Shown: positions 1-9,000 of the stretch, one piece after another
Numbering within the stretch: position 1 is the stretch's first letter
Layout of the letters: every line of letters starts with the position of its first letter
NCBI RefSeq assembly: GCF_020089865.1
Contig: NZ_JAIRBM010000006.1
Span: 124,001-188,000 of the forward strand
DNA: 64,000 nt
Direction: 5' to 3'
DNA from: Microvirga puerhi
GTDB taxonomy: Bacteria; Pseudomonadota; Alphaproteobacteria; Rhizobiales; Beijerinckiaceae
The notes under the pieces: generated by a model
Told to the model about the DNA's origin: nothing
Databases searched by the model: none
What the model saw: the letters and a program-made list of their open reading frames with translations, nothing else
Made by a program: the position numbers and the translations under genes

Positions 1-1400
1 AGCTTGTAAGCCTCTTTTGCGAGGCGATAGGCGAGATCGTGTGCGACCTCGTGCGCCTCGTCCTCATCGAGGCGGTGGGTCGTCACGAGGTTGGCCAGAT
101 ATGTGCAATCCACCCGTCGCGCCATGTCGTGGCGCGCAGGGATCGACAGATAGGCCCGTGTGTCGTCATTGAAGCCGACCGTGTTGTAGAACCCGGCCGT
201 CTCGGTCGTCAGTTCGCGGAAACGTCGCATGCCCTCAGGTGAATCGAAGAACCACCAGGCCGGGCCGAGCTTGAGCGCGGGATAGTGCCCTGCGAGCGGC
301 GCCAGTTCACGCGAGTAGCTCGTCTCGTCGAGCGTGAAGAGAATAATCGTGAGGTTACGTTCGTTGCCGAAGCGATCGAGCAGCGGCTTGAGGGCGCGCA
401 CGTAATCCGTACGCGATGGGATGTCCGCGCCCATGTCGCGGCCGAATTTGGAGAAGATCGCCAGGTTGTGGTTTCGGGAGGAGCCAGGATGGATCTGCAT
501 GACCATTCCATCCTCGATGCTCATCGCCGCCATCTCGGTCAGCATCTGAGCGCGGAAAAGCTCGGCCTCCTCGGGCGCCACCTGGCGCGTGGATACCTTT
601 CTGAACAGCGCCTCCGCATCGTCACGCGGCAGATCGGCCGTTCGCGCCGTCGGATGCCCGTGATCGGTCGAAGTGGCCCCATAGTCGCGGAAGAAGGCGC
701 GACGCCGGCGATGCGCTTCAAGATACCCGCTCCACGTGGTGGTGTCGCAGCCGGTGATCTCGCCGAAACGCGCAAGATTGTCACGAAAACCCTCGAAGTC
801 CGGATCGACCACCGGATCGGGGCGATAGGCCGTAACTACGCGTCCGTGCCAGCCCGATTGACGGAGTGTCTCATGATGACGGAGGGGATCGAGCGGGCTT
901 TCCGTCGTCGCGATGGCTTCGATCCGGAAGCGATCGAACAGAGCTCGGGGACGAAACTCGGGCGTTTTCAGCGCAGCACTGATCCGGTCGAAGTAATCAT
1001 CCGCCGTTCGGGCGGACAGCCGCTCCGTGAAGCCGAAGAGTGTTGCGAAGGTGTGGTCCAGCCACAGCCGGGTCGGAGTACCGCGGAAAAGATGATAATG
1101 CTCCGCAAAGCGCCGCCAGATGGCGCGAGCGTTGCGCTCGGGCTGGGAATTCCCGCGTTCAGGGATACCCAGGTCTTCGAGACGCACACCCTGGCTGTAG
1201 AGCATGCGGAAAATATAGTGATCGGGAACGACGAACAGCGTAGCCGGATCGGGAAAGGCTTCGTCGTCCGCGTACCAGCGCGGATCCGTGTGACCATGCG
1301 GAGAGATGATCGGCAGATCCCGCACCGACGCATAGAGGCACCGCGCGATGGCGCGCGCTTCCGGTTCTGCGGAGAAGAGCCGGTCCGGATGGATCAGCAT
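1..1400 (-). CDS. uxaC: Uronate isomerase (glucuronate isomerase), C-terminal end cut by window edge
   Basis: Cytoplasmic isomerase that converts D-glucuronate to D-fructuronate and D-galacturonate to D-tagaturonate, the entry step of hexuronate catabolism. Reading the complement from an ATG at 1400 gives about 466 codons without a stop. The N-terminus (MLIHPDRLF) is followed by ISPHGHTDPRW, the metal-site HxH stretch of the alphaproteobacterial-type UxaC. ILFTLDETSYSREL and KLGPAWWFFDSPEGM near the C-terminus are also typical of the family. Family length is about 470 residues, so only a few C-terminal residues lie beyond the edge. The gene is divergent from the GntR regulator and lies close to uxaA, which fits a hexuronate locus. 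The stop codon is not visible. Confidence 0.93.
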   Translation of the reverse strand, partial: MLIHPDRLFSAEPEARAIARCLYASVRDLPIISPHGHTDPRWYADDEAFPDPATLFVVPDHYIFRMLYSQGVRLEDLGIPERGNSQPERNARAIWRRFAEHYHLFRGTPTRLWLDHTFATLFGFTERLSARTADDYFDRISAALKTPEFRPRALFDRFRIEAIATTESPLDPLRHHETLRQSGWHGRVVTAYRPDPVVDPDFEGFRDNLARFGEITGCDTTTWSGYLEAHRRRRAFFRDYGATSTDHGHPTARTADLPRDDAEALFRKVSTRQVAPEEAELFRAQMLTEMAAMSIEDGMVMQIHPGSSRNHNLAIFSKFGRDMGADIPSRTDYVRALKPLLDRFGNERNLTIILFTLDETSYSRELAPLAGHYPALKLGPAWWFFDSPEGMRRFRELTTETAGFYNTVGFNDDTRAYLSIPARHDMARRVDCTYLANLVTTHRLDEDEAHEVAHDLAYRLAKEAYK

Positions 1401-1499
1401 GGCGTTACTCCCTCGGCGGCTGCGCCCGGCTTGTCTTCCACCGGTTTCACAGCACCAACGCCTCCACTTTAGAGCGGCTTCCGCCGCTTTGCAATGGTC

Positions 1500-1515
1500 T
1501 ACTAGTATGGTAGTA
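1500..1515. promoter_or_regulatory. Candidate operator, TACTA-N6-TAGTA inverted repeat
   Basis: A 5-bp inverted repeat (arms 1500-1504 and 1511-1515) lies in the uxaC-gntR divergent intergenic region, eight bases before the regulator's ATG. The 8-mer TAGTATAG (1511-1518) recurs upstream of uxaA at 2253-2260. Regulators of the GntR/FCD class usually bind short palindromes near their own start, so this is a plausible autoregulatory and uxaC operator. It is an inference from position and repetition. Confidence 0.4.
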
Positions 1516-1523
1516 TAGCAATC

Positions 1524-2249
1524 ATGAATGAAAAAAGTCTCCCGAAGCCTGATATTCGGCCGGAGTCCATTGCGAGGCAGGTGACCCGCACTCTTCGCCA
1601 GGCCATCGTGACGATGCAGTTCGCCCCCGGCGAGATGCTATCGGAACAGGATCTGGCGCGCCGCTTCGGCGTGAGCCGTTCTCCGGTCCGGGAAGCCTTG
1701 ATCAAGCTGAGCGAGGCAGGCCTCGTCAGAGTCCTGCCCCAGCGCGGAACCCAGGTGGTGAAGATTTCGCGAATCGGGGTGGAGAATGCGCGCTTCATTC
1801 GCGAGGCGGTCGAGACGGCCGTCGTGCGCGAGGCGGCCGTCAGCGCCAGTCCGACGATGCTTGCGGAATTGAATGCCAGCCTGGGACGTCAGCGCCGTGC
1901 GCAGCGCTCCAAATCGCCGGAGGAATTCCTTGCGCTCGACGAGGAGTTCCATCGCCTGCTCGCGGAGACTGCGGGTCGCCTGGCCGCATGGGAAATCATT
2001 GAGGACGTCAAGCCGCAGATGGACCGCGTGCGCTTCCTCGACATGACGCAAGCGACGCCTCGGCACGTGGTCGTGGCCCAGCACGAGATCATCGTCAGCG
2101 CGATTCGCGCCAAGGATCCGCTGGCCGCACAAGCGGCCATGAGGGAGCATTTGAGTGAAATTCTCCGGTCCTTGCCGGAATTGCAGACTCAGCGACCTGA
2201 GCTTTTCGAATGTGAGGCAGAATCGGATGCTGCGGCACTGAGCGCCTGA
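1524..2249 (+). CDS. GntR-family transcriptional regulator, FCD (FadR-like) subfamily
   Basis: Cytoplasmic DNA-binding regulator of 241 residues. The N-terminal winged helix-turn-helix spans roughly residues 10-85, with the GntR signature SEQDLARRFGVSRSPVREAL and the wing LPQRGTQVV. The rest is an all-helical FCD ligand domain (about 90-225) with the acidic and histidine residues that usually bind a metal and a carboxylated effector (for example LDEEFHRLL and QHEIIVSAI). It lies between divergent uxaC and downstream uxaA, so control of hexuronate use, UxuR-like, is the most likely role. A hexuronate or an intermediate would be the natural effector, but this is inferred from context only. Confidence 0.88.
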   Translation: MNEKSLPKPDIRPESIARQVTRTLRQAIVTMQFAPGEMLSEQDLARRFGVSRSPVREALIKLSEAGLVRVLPQRGTQVVKISRIGVENARFIREAVETAVVREAAVSASPTMLAELNASLGRQRRAQRSKSPEEFLALDEEFHRLLAETAGRLAAWEIIEDVKPQMDRVRFLDMTQATPRHVVVAQHEIIVSAIRAKDPLAAQAAMREHLSEILRSLPELQTQRPELFECEAESDAAALSA

Positions 2250-2260
2250 GTATAGTATAG
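2250..2260. promoter_or_regulatory. Second copy of the TAGTATAG motif, upstream of uxaA
   Basis: GTATAGTATAG begins at the last base of the regulator's stop codon and lies 43 bases before uxaA. It contains TAGTATAG (2253-2260), identical to 1511-1518 upstream of the regulator. Two copies flanking the same regulator, one at each target promoter, support an operator role. No footprint or motif search was possible. Confidence 0.35.
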
Positions 2261-2302
2261 AGCCGCCTTTCCGGTGAAAGCCGGACAACCGAGATCAAGG
2301 AC

Positions 2303-3835
2303 ATGTTGGACAGGAACATCACGGAATCCAGAACAATTCGTCTCCACGACCTGGACAACGTGCTTGTCGCGGTGGATCCGCTGTCTCCTGGCTCCGTCGC
2401 TGAGAATGTCACAGTCCGGGAGCGCATCCCGCGTGGCCACAAAGTCGCGACCATCGCCATTCCGGAAAGTGCTCCGATCCTGAAATTCGGACAGATCATC
2501 GGTTTCGCATCAAAAGCGATCGTGCCCGGTGAATGGGTGCACGAGCACAATATCGAGATGCACGATTTCTCCCGTGATTATCATTTCGCGGAGGACACGC
2601 CTTCCTCCGCCGTGTTGCCTGTCGAAGCCCAAGCGACTTTCGAAGGATTCCGCCGGGCGAACGGGAAAGTCGGAACGCGCAATTATCTGGCGATCCTGAC
2701 GAGCGTGAACTGCTCGGCCTCGGCCGCGCGCTTCATCGCCCGCGAAGTCGAGCGCTCGGGAGTGCTCGACGATCATCCCAATATCGACGGCATCATTTCC
2801 CTCGTCCATGGAACCGGCTGTGGCATGGACATCAAGGGCGAAGGATCCGAGATCCTGAAACGGACACAATGGGGCTACGCTTCCAACCCCAATATCGCAG
2901 GCGTCCTGATGGTGGGCCTTGGATGCGAAGTGTTCCAGATCGCGAAGTGGAAGGAGCTCTACGGTCTCCAGGAGAACGAAAGCTTCAGGACGATGACGAT
3001 CCAGGATATCGGCGGAACGCGCAAGACCGTCGAAGCCGGCGTTGCCGCCATCACGGACATGATCCCCGCCGCCTCGAGAGCCAAGCGCGAGACGGTACCT
3101 GCATCGGAGCTGGTCCTGGCGCTGCAATGCGGCGGATCCGACGGGTATTCGGGTATCACCGCCAATCCGGCATTGGGCGCGGCAGCCGATCTGCTCGTTC
3201 GCCATGGCGGGACCGCGATTCTTTCCGAAACGCCGGAAATCTACGGAGCCGAGCACCTTCTCACACGACGCGCAGCAACGCGCGAGGTGGGCGAGAAGCT
3301 GGTCGAGCGCATTGCGTGGTGGGAAGATTATACGGCGCGCAATCGGGGGGAAATGAACAACAACCCCTCCCCCGGCAACAAGGCCGGTGGGCTGAGCACG
3401 ATTCTCGAGAAATCTCTCGGCGCTGCAGCAAAAGGCGGAACGTCGCCGCTCACCGCCGTCTATGAATATGCGGAACCGGTGACGACACGAGGCTTCGTCT
3501 TCATGGACACACCCGGCTACGACCCTGTTTCCGCGACGGGACAGGTGGCTGGCGGAGCCAACATTCTCTGCTTCACCACGGGCCGCGGTTCCGCCTATGG
3601 CTGCAAGCCGACGCCCTCGATCAAGATCGCGACCAACAGCGATATCTATCGCCGCATGATCGACGACATGGATATCAATTGTGGCGATATCCTCGATGGC
3701 ATCTCCATTGAGGAGAAGGGGCGCGAGATCTTCGACACCATGCTTCGAGTGGCCTCGGGCGACCGAACGAAGTCCGAAGATCTGGGCTACGGAGATGCCG
3801 AGTTCCTGCCCTGGCAAGTTGGAGCAACGATGTAG
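2303..3835 (+). CDS. uxaA: Altronate dehydratase family protein (UxaA)
   Basis: A 510-residue protein of the UxaA/GarD dehydratase family. It dehydrates D-altronate to 2-keto-3-deoxygluconate in the galacturonate branch. Residues 1-100 form an SAF domain with the motif HKVATIAIPESAPILKFGQ. The catalytic part follows, with GTGCGMD, GGSDGYSGITANPALG, NNPSPGNKAGGLSTI and the cysteine-containing FTTGRGSAYGCKPTPSIK and DINCGDILDG, typical of iron-dependent dehydratases. The single-chain full length includes both SAF and catalytic parts. Galactarate dehydratase is the nearest alternative, but the uxaC neighbour favours altronate. No mannonate or altronate oxidoreductase gene is seen beside it. Confidence 0.88.
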   Translation: MLDRNITESRTIRLHDLDNVLVAVDPLSPGSVAENVTVRERIPRGHKVATIAIPESAPILKFGQIIGFASKAIVPGEWVHEHNIEMHDFSRDYHFAEDTPSSAVLPVEAQATFEGFRRANGKVGTRNYLAILTSVNCSASAARFIAREVERSGVLDDHPNIDGIISLVHGTGCGMDIKGEGSEILKRTQWGYASNPNIAGVLMVGLGCEVFQIAKWKELYGLQENESFRTMTIQDIGGTRKTVEAGVAAITDMIPAASRAKRETVPASELVLALQCGGSDGYSGITANPALGAAADLLVRHGGTAILSETPEIYGAEHLLTRRAATREVGEKLVERIAWWEDYTARNRGEMNNNPSPGNKAGGLSTILEKSLGAAAKGGTSPLTAVYEYAEPVTTRGFVFMDTPGYDPVSATGQVAGGANILCFTTGRGSAYGCKPTPSIKIATNSDIYRRMIDDMDINCGDILDGISIEEKGREIFDTMLRVASGDRTKSEDLGYGDAEFLPWQVGATM

Positions 3836-3897
3836 CAGACGAAGCCTGCGAGTACCAGAATTTCACGCGTCTCAGGTCCATTAACGCTAAGTGCAAT

Positions 3898-3919
3898 TTC
3901 TCCCTTCGGGATGGGAGAA
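3898..3919 (+). terminator. Weak stem-loop after uxaA
   Basis: A perfect 7-bp stem (TTCTCCC 3898-3904 with GGGAGAA 3913-3919) with an 8-base loop lies 60 bases after uxaA and about 95 bases before tamA. No run of T follows directly. It could end the hexuronate transcript. Confidence 0.35.
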
Positions 3920-4014
3920 TGCCCTTTATAAATCCGGCACGACCCAGTCCGTTCTCCGATCCGACCACAAAATGTCCTCATTCTTGCCGCTGTTGGGGTC
4001 GCGAGGAGTGATGA

Positions 4015-6000
4015 ATGCAGTTGTGGCCTTGGCGCGGCGCCGTCCCATTTTCGATCTGGGTTCTTCTCGGCGCCCTTGCCTGGCCGGGGGATGACGCCCG
4101 GGCCTTGGATCTGTTTGGACTCGTTGGCTCCGATGACAAACCGCCGGCAGCCTCCCCTAACGCTCTACCCTATGCTCTTGCCTTCGATATCGCCGGAGAT
4201 CGCAAAGCTGTCGAACAGGCCCTGAAGGACGCGTCCGAGCTCTATCGGCTTCGCCAGGATGCGCCGCTCGACGGCGATTCTCTGGCGAGACGCGCTCAAG
4301 CGGATTTCGGTCCCATGCTCGATGCTCTCTGGGGAACCGGCTATTACAATGCGACGCTCGCCTTCGAGATCGGCGAATCCGCTCTGACGATCGGCAGCGA
4401 TGCAAGGAGTGCTGCCCGCACTGCCGAAGCATACCGCAATCGCGAGCCTGTTCCCGTCAAAGTCCTGGTCAACACAGGACCGCTTTTCTCAATGGGGCAA
4501 ATCGAGGTCGATGATTCCCGGACCCGGCAGCCCTTCACGCCGCAGCAGCTTCCGAGTAAAATCATCGGATTGAAGCCAGGAGATCCCGCAAGAGCGGCGG
4601 ACCTCCGCGCGGCTCAGGCGCGCATGGTCGACTACTTCCGGAGCCAATCGCGTCCACTGGCCAAGACGGTATCAGTCGATCCGGTCGTCTTTCATCCGCA
4701 ACGGATCATGGATGTGACCTACCGGATCGACCCGGGACCCATCGCGCCAATCGGGTCCATTTCGATCTCAGGCACCGAGACGGTCGATCCCGCGGTCGTG
4801 CGTTCTTTCATCTATCTGGAGCCTGGCGATCCCTATTCGCCGAAGGCTCTCGCGGATACACGCAAGTCGGTCAGCACCATCCAAGCACTTGGATCGGTCA
4901 GAATTCGCGAAGCCGAGGCTCTCGATGCCGAGGGTCGCCTTCCGATCTTCGTGGAAGTCACGGAACGCAAGCCCAGGGTTATCGGCTTCTCGGCGCGATA
5001 CTCCACGATCGACGGTCCGGCGCTTCATGGCTATTGGGAACATCGCAATCTCTTCGGCGGTGCCGAGCGTCTGCGGCTCGAATCCGATCTGTTTCTCGCA
5101 CCGCGCAATGACGGCACACGACTGAAGCGCATCGAGGATTTGTTGCCTTCCGACATCGGCGGACGCTTCAGCGCGAGTTTCCTGAAGCCCGCGTTGGGCG
5201 GCACACGCAACGATCTTCTGCTCGACGGACGTGTAGAAAGGGATCGTACGGGCGGCGACCGCTACGGCGGCTATACGAGCCGCTTCATCGACGGCAGGGC
5301 CGCCATCCGCCATCGCTTCAGCGATACTTTCTCCGCACAGTTCGGCCTCCAGTTGCAGAAGGGCCAGACTAGCGACGTCCTCGGCAAGATCGACTATTTC
5401 GTGGTCGGTCTTCCGGCATCATTGACCTACGATTCCACCGACCGTCCTCTCGATCCGACCCGTGGAGCACGCATCAATGCGTCGATCACGCCGTATCCGA
5501 GCTTCCTTGGATCGACGGTCGGAATGACAGTGAGCAAATTCGAAGCCTCGACCTATTATGCGCTCGACGAGGACGCGCGCTACATCCTGGCTGGACGGAT
5601 CGGCCTGGGCTCCATCGTCGGCGCCGATCTCGACGAAATTCCTGCCAATTTCCGTTTCTTTGCCGGTGGCGGCGGCTCCGTGCGCGGCTATCGCTACCAG
5701 AGTCTCGGACCGCAGGGACCTTTCGGCTATGTCGTCGGCGGACGCAGCCTTCTCGAGGGGTCTCTCGAAGCGCGGATCAAAATCACAGATACGATCGGCG
5801 TCGTACCTTTCATCGACGCGGGCAACGCGTTCGAATCGAGCTATCCCGATTTCAAGGAAAGGCTGCAGGTCTCGGCTGGCTTGGGCCTTCGCTACTACAC
5901 GGCCATCGGCCCGATCCGGCTCGATGTCGCCACGCCGCTCAACCCGCGGCCCGGCGATAGGCCGGTCTCGCTTTATATCAGCATCGGGCAGGCCTTCTGA
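4015..6000 (+). CDS. tamA: TamA, Omp85-family outer membrane assembly protein
   Basis: Outer-membrane beta-barrel of 661 residues that works with TamB in delivering or assembling envelope components. The N-terminus has a signal peptide (hydrophobic core VPFSIWVLLGALAW, likely cleavage after ARA before LDLF). POTRA repeats occupy roughly residues 40-320 and the 16-stranded barrel follows to the C-terminal aromatic residue (GQAF). The Omp85 signature VRGY sits at about residues 556-559 within GGGGSVRGYRYQSLGP. Direct coupling to tamB (one-base overlap) supports TamA rather than BamA. The ATG at 4015 precedes the signal peptide at a sensible distance. Confidence 0.92.
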   Translation: MQLWPWRGAVPFSIWVLLGALAWPGDDARALDLFGLVGSDDKPPAASPNALPYALAFDIAGDRKAVEQALKDASELYRLRQDAPLDGDSLARRAQADFGPMLDALWGTGYYNATLAFEIGESALTIGSDARSAARTAEAYRNREPVPVKVLVNTGPLFSMGQIEVDDSRTRQPFTPQQLPSKIIGLKPGDPARAADLRAAQARMVDYFRSQSRPLAKTVSVDPVVFHPQRIMDVTYRIDPGPIAPIGSISISGTETVDPAVVRSFIYLEPGDPYSPKALADTRKSVSTIQALGSVRIREAEALDAEGRLPIFVEVTERKPRVIGFSARYSTIDGPALHGYWEHRNLFGGAERLRLESDLFLAPRNDGTRLKRIEDLLPSDIGGRFSASFLKPALGGTRNDLLLDGRVERDRTGGDRYGGYTSRFIDGRAAIRHRFSDTFSAQFGLQLQKGQTSDVLGKIDYFVVGLPASLTYDSTDRPLDPTRGARINASITPYPSFLGSTVGMTVSKFEASTYYALDEDARYILAGRIGLGSIVGADLDEIPANFRFFAGGGGSVRGYRYQSLGPQGPFGYVVGGRSLLEGSLEARIKITDTIGVVPFIDAGNAFESSYPDFKERLQVSAGLGLRYYTAIGPIRLDVATPLNPRPGDRPVSLYISIGQAF

Positions 6001-9000
6001 TGATGACGCTGCGCCGCCTCCTCGTCCCATCCATCGTCCTGCTTGCCGGGATCGTCATTCTGTTTGCCTTGACGCTGCGCTCCCGCGGCGATGAAGCCGA
6101 TCGCGGCTTTTTGGCTGACCTGATCTCGCGGGCGCTTTCGACGCCGACGACACAGGTCTCCATCGGCGCGGTGGACGGCGCCTTGTCTTCGGATGCTACC
6201 ATTCGCGACATTACGATTGCCGATCGGGACGGTGTCTGGTTGCGACTGGACAGCGCGCGCCTCGTCTGGCGACGTCTCGCATTGCTTTCCCGGCGACTAG
6301 AAGTCGATCGTCTCGAAATCGGCAAGCTCGAGATCTTGCGGCGTCCCGTTCCATCGGACGAGGCGGTGCCCGCTTCGGATCAGCCGCTTCTGCCGGAGCT
6401 TCCGGTGCGGATTCAGGTTCAGGATTTCTCCTTGCGCGAACTGGCGCTCGGCCAGCCACTCCTTGGCGTTCCTGCACAGCTCGCGGCGACGGGTTCCGCT
6501 TCTCTCGGCAGTCCCTCGGAAGGCTTGAATCTGCGCTTCGATGCGAAGCGTCTCGATGCGCCGGGCCAGCTCATCGCGCGCCTTCTCTATGCGACGGAGA
6601 ACCTTCAACTGACTCTCGCGCTGGACGAGCCGGCCGGCGGTATCCTCGCGCGCGCCGCGAACATCCCTGGTCTGCCGCCGGTCAAGCTCGACCTCTCTGG
6701 ATCGGGAACGCTCGACGCCTTCAAGGCGCAGCTGACCTTCGACGCCGGCGATACGATCGGCGCAAGAGGCCAGGCTGATCTCCGGCGCAGTGGCGGCGCA
6801 AGGCTTCTGAACATCGACACCCAAGCGAGAATCGAGGGCCTTCTCCCCACCCCCGTCGCGCCAATCTTCGCCGGCACGACGGAGCTGAAGGCGCAAACCT
6901 CTTTCGCCGATGACGGCACGATCGACATCTCCGGAATGTCCATCGTCTCGCAGACGGCGCGGCTCGACATCGCCGGTCTCGTAACGAAGGAGAGAGCCAT
7001 CGACCTGACGGTCTCCGCGCGGGCCGTTCCCACGAGTGGGGAGAAGACGGTCGCAGGTGCGGCGGAGATCCGCAAGCTCGCCTTCGACGGAAAGGTGAGC
7101 GGCCCCCTCGCCTCGCCCCGTATCGCGGGCAACCTCGACGCGGAGGATGCATCCTTGCCGATCGGACGCCTCGGCAAGCTCACCGCATCATTTTCTGCCA
7201 CTCCTGACGGGCCGATCTCCGAGAAGACGACGCGGATAGCGCTCGTCGCCGATGCCGCGGCGACAGGAGTTGCCCTGACCGATCCGTCGATTGCAAGAGC
7301 CGTCGGAACACAATTGAAATTGACGTTGCGCGGAACGGCGTTCCCCGAAGGCACAGCCGACGTCGAGACCGCTCACCTTGCGACGCAAACGATCGATGCG
7401 ACCTATTCCGGAAAAATCGGAACGCAGGACGCAACTGGGAAGCTGACACTGAAGGCGCCTGATCTTTCCCGTTTTGCGGACGTGGCCTCTCTGCAATTGA
7501 GAGGGGACCTCGACCTCGCTGCCGACACGACAGGGCTCTTCTCCGGCAAGACCGTCAGTGCCGCGCTCTCTGGCGGTGTTCGTCGCATCGGGACGGGAAT
7601 TGCAGCACTCGACCGGTTAGTGGACAGCCAGCTGAATCTCTCCGGCACGGTGCAGACCTTGCCGCACGGCGGCTTCGGCCTTCGCGATCTTGCTCTTCTC
7701 GGTCGTTACCTTGATTTGCGACTGACGGGCGACGCAGCGCCTGAGCATGTCGATCTCAGTGCTGCAGCGCGGATCTCGAATCTGGCGAAGGCTGACAATC
7801 GGCTGACTGGCACCGCCGACGTGACGGCAAAACTGTCGGGTTCACTCGCGCAATTGAACGCCCAGGCTCAGGCTCAGTTGCACAATGCCACAGCCCTCGG
7901 CCGTCCCATATCCCGGCTGACGCTTAACACCACCGCCAGCGACCTGACCGGCCGACCGAGCGCAACGGCGCGGCTGATCGGCGAAATCGATGGCAAGCCG
8001 GTCGATGGAGCGCTGCATCTGAGCGGCGGATCCGAGAGTGGCTGGCGACTGGATCCGCTGAATCTCAAAGTCGGCTCCGCGACGATATCCGGACAATTGA
8101 CGCTCGATTCAAACAATCTTGCAGCCGGCCGTCTCGCCATCGATGCTCGCAATCTGGACGACCTCTCTCCCCTCGTCCTGACCCGCCTCTCGGGCGATCT
8201 CAATGCGACGTTGCTCCTGAGCGCGGATAACGGCCGACAGAACGCAACCTTCGATGCCACCGGCAGCCGATTGCGCGTTGCGAGTGTGACCGCCGACCGC
8301 TTCGAAGCGAAACTTTCCGTCACCGACCTCTATGCGAGGCCGGTCATCGACGGCACGCTCGCAATCAATCGCGCATTCGTCTCGGGCGAAGAAATTTCCC
8401 AGATCAGGCTCGATGCACAGGGAACGTCCGCAGCGAGCGATCTCAGCCTGACGGCCGTTGCCCGAAACTTCAATCTCACGGCGAGGGGTCGCCTCGCCCC
8501 CGACACGCCAATCCGCCTCGAGCTGACGACACTGACCGCAAGGCGTGACCGACGCCAGATCTCGCTCGTGCAGCCTACGACGCTCACTTTTGCCGACGGA
8601 GGCGTCGACGTACGTCGTCTGTCTCTCGCGATCGACCGAGGGGCGATCACGGTGAACGGCCGCGTAGGCTCCAACTTGAATCTCACCCTCGATGCTCGTG
8701 CCGTACCGCTTGCCGCGGCGGATATCTTTGCTCCCGGTCTGGGCCTGTCCGGAACGCTCGACGGCAATGCCCAAATTGCGGGCCCGGCCGACCGCCCGGA
8801 GGGCAATTGGCGCCTGCGTATCGCCAAACTGATGCTGCCTCAGACGAGCAATCTGGGCCTTCCCTCGATCGACCTTACGTCAGAGGGGCAACTCAGGAAT
8901 GGACAGACGACACTGAATGCGACGGTGCAGGCCGGCAGTGCCGGTAGCCTCCGGATCAACGGCGAGGTCCCTCTTGCAGCCGCGGGCAAACTCAACCTGT

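Noticed and set aside
285..1472. Open frame of 395 codons on the plus strand
   Set aside because: It is antisense to uxaC, which has clear family motifs; the composition of the plus-strand product is Arg-rich and lacks recognisable domains.
2510..3817. Long minus-strand frame of 435 codons
   Set aside because: Shadow of uxaA in high-GC DNA, with no domain or ribosome site.
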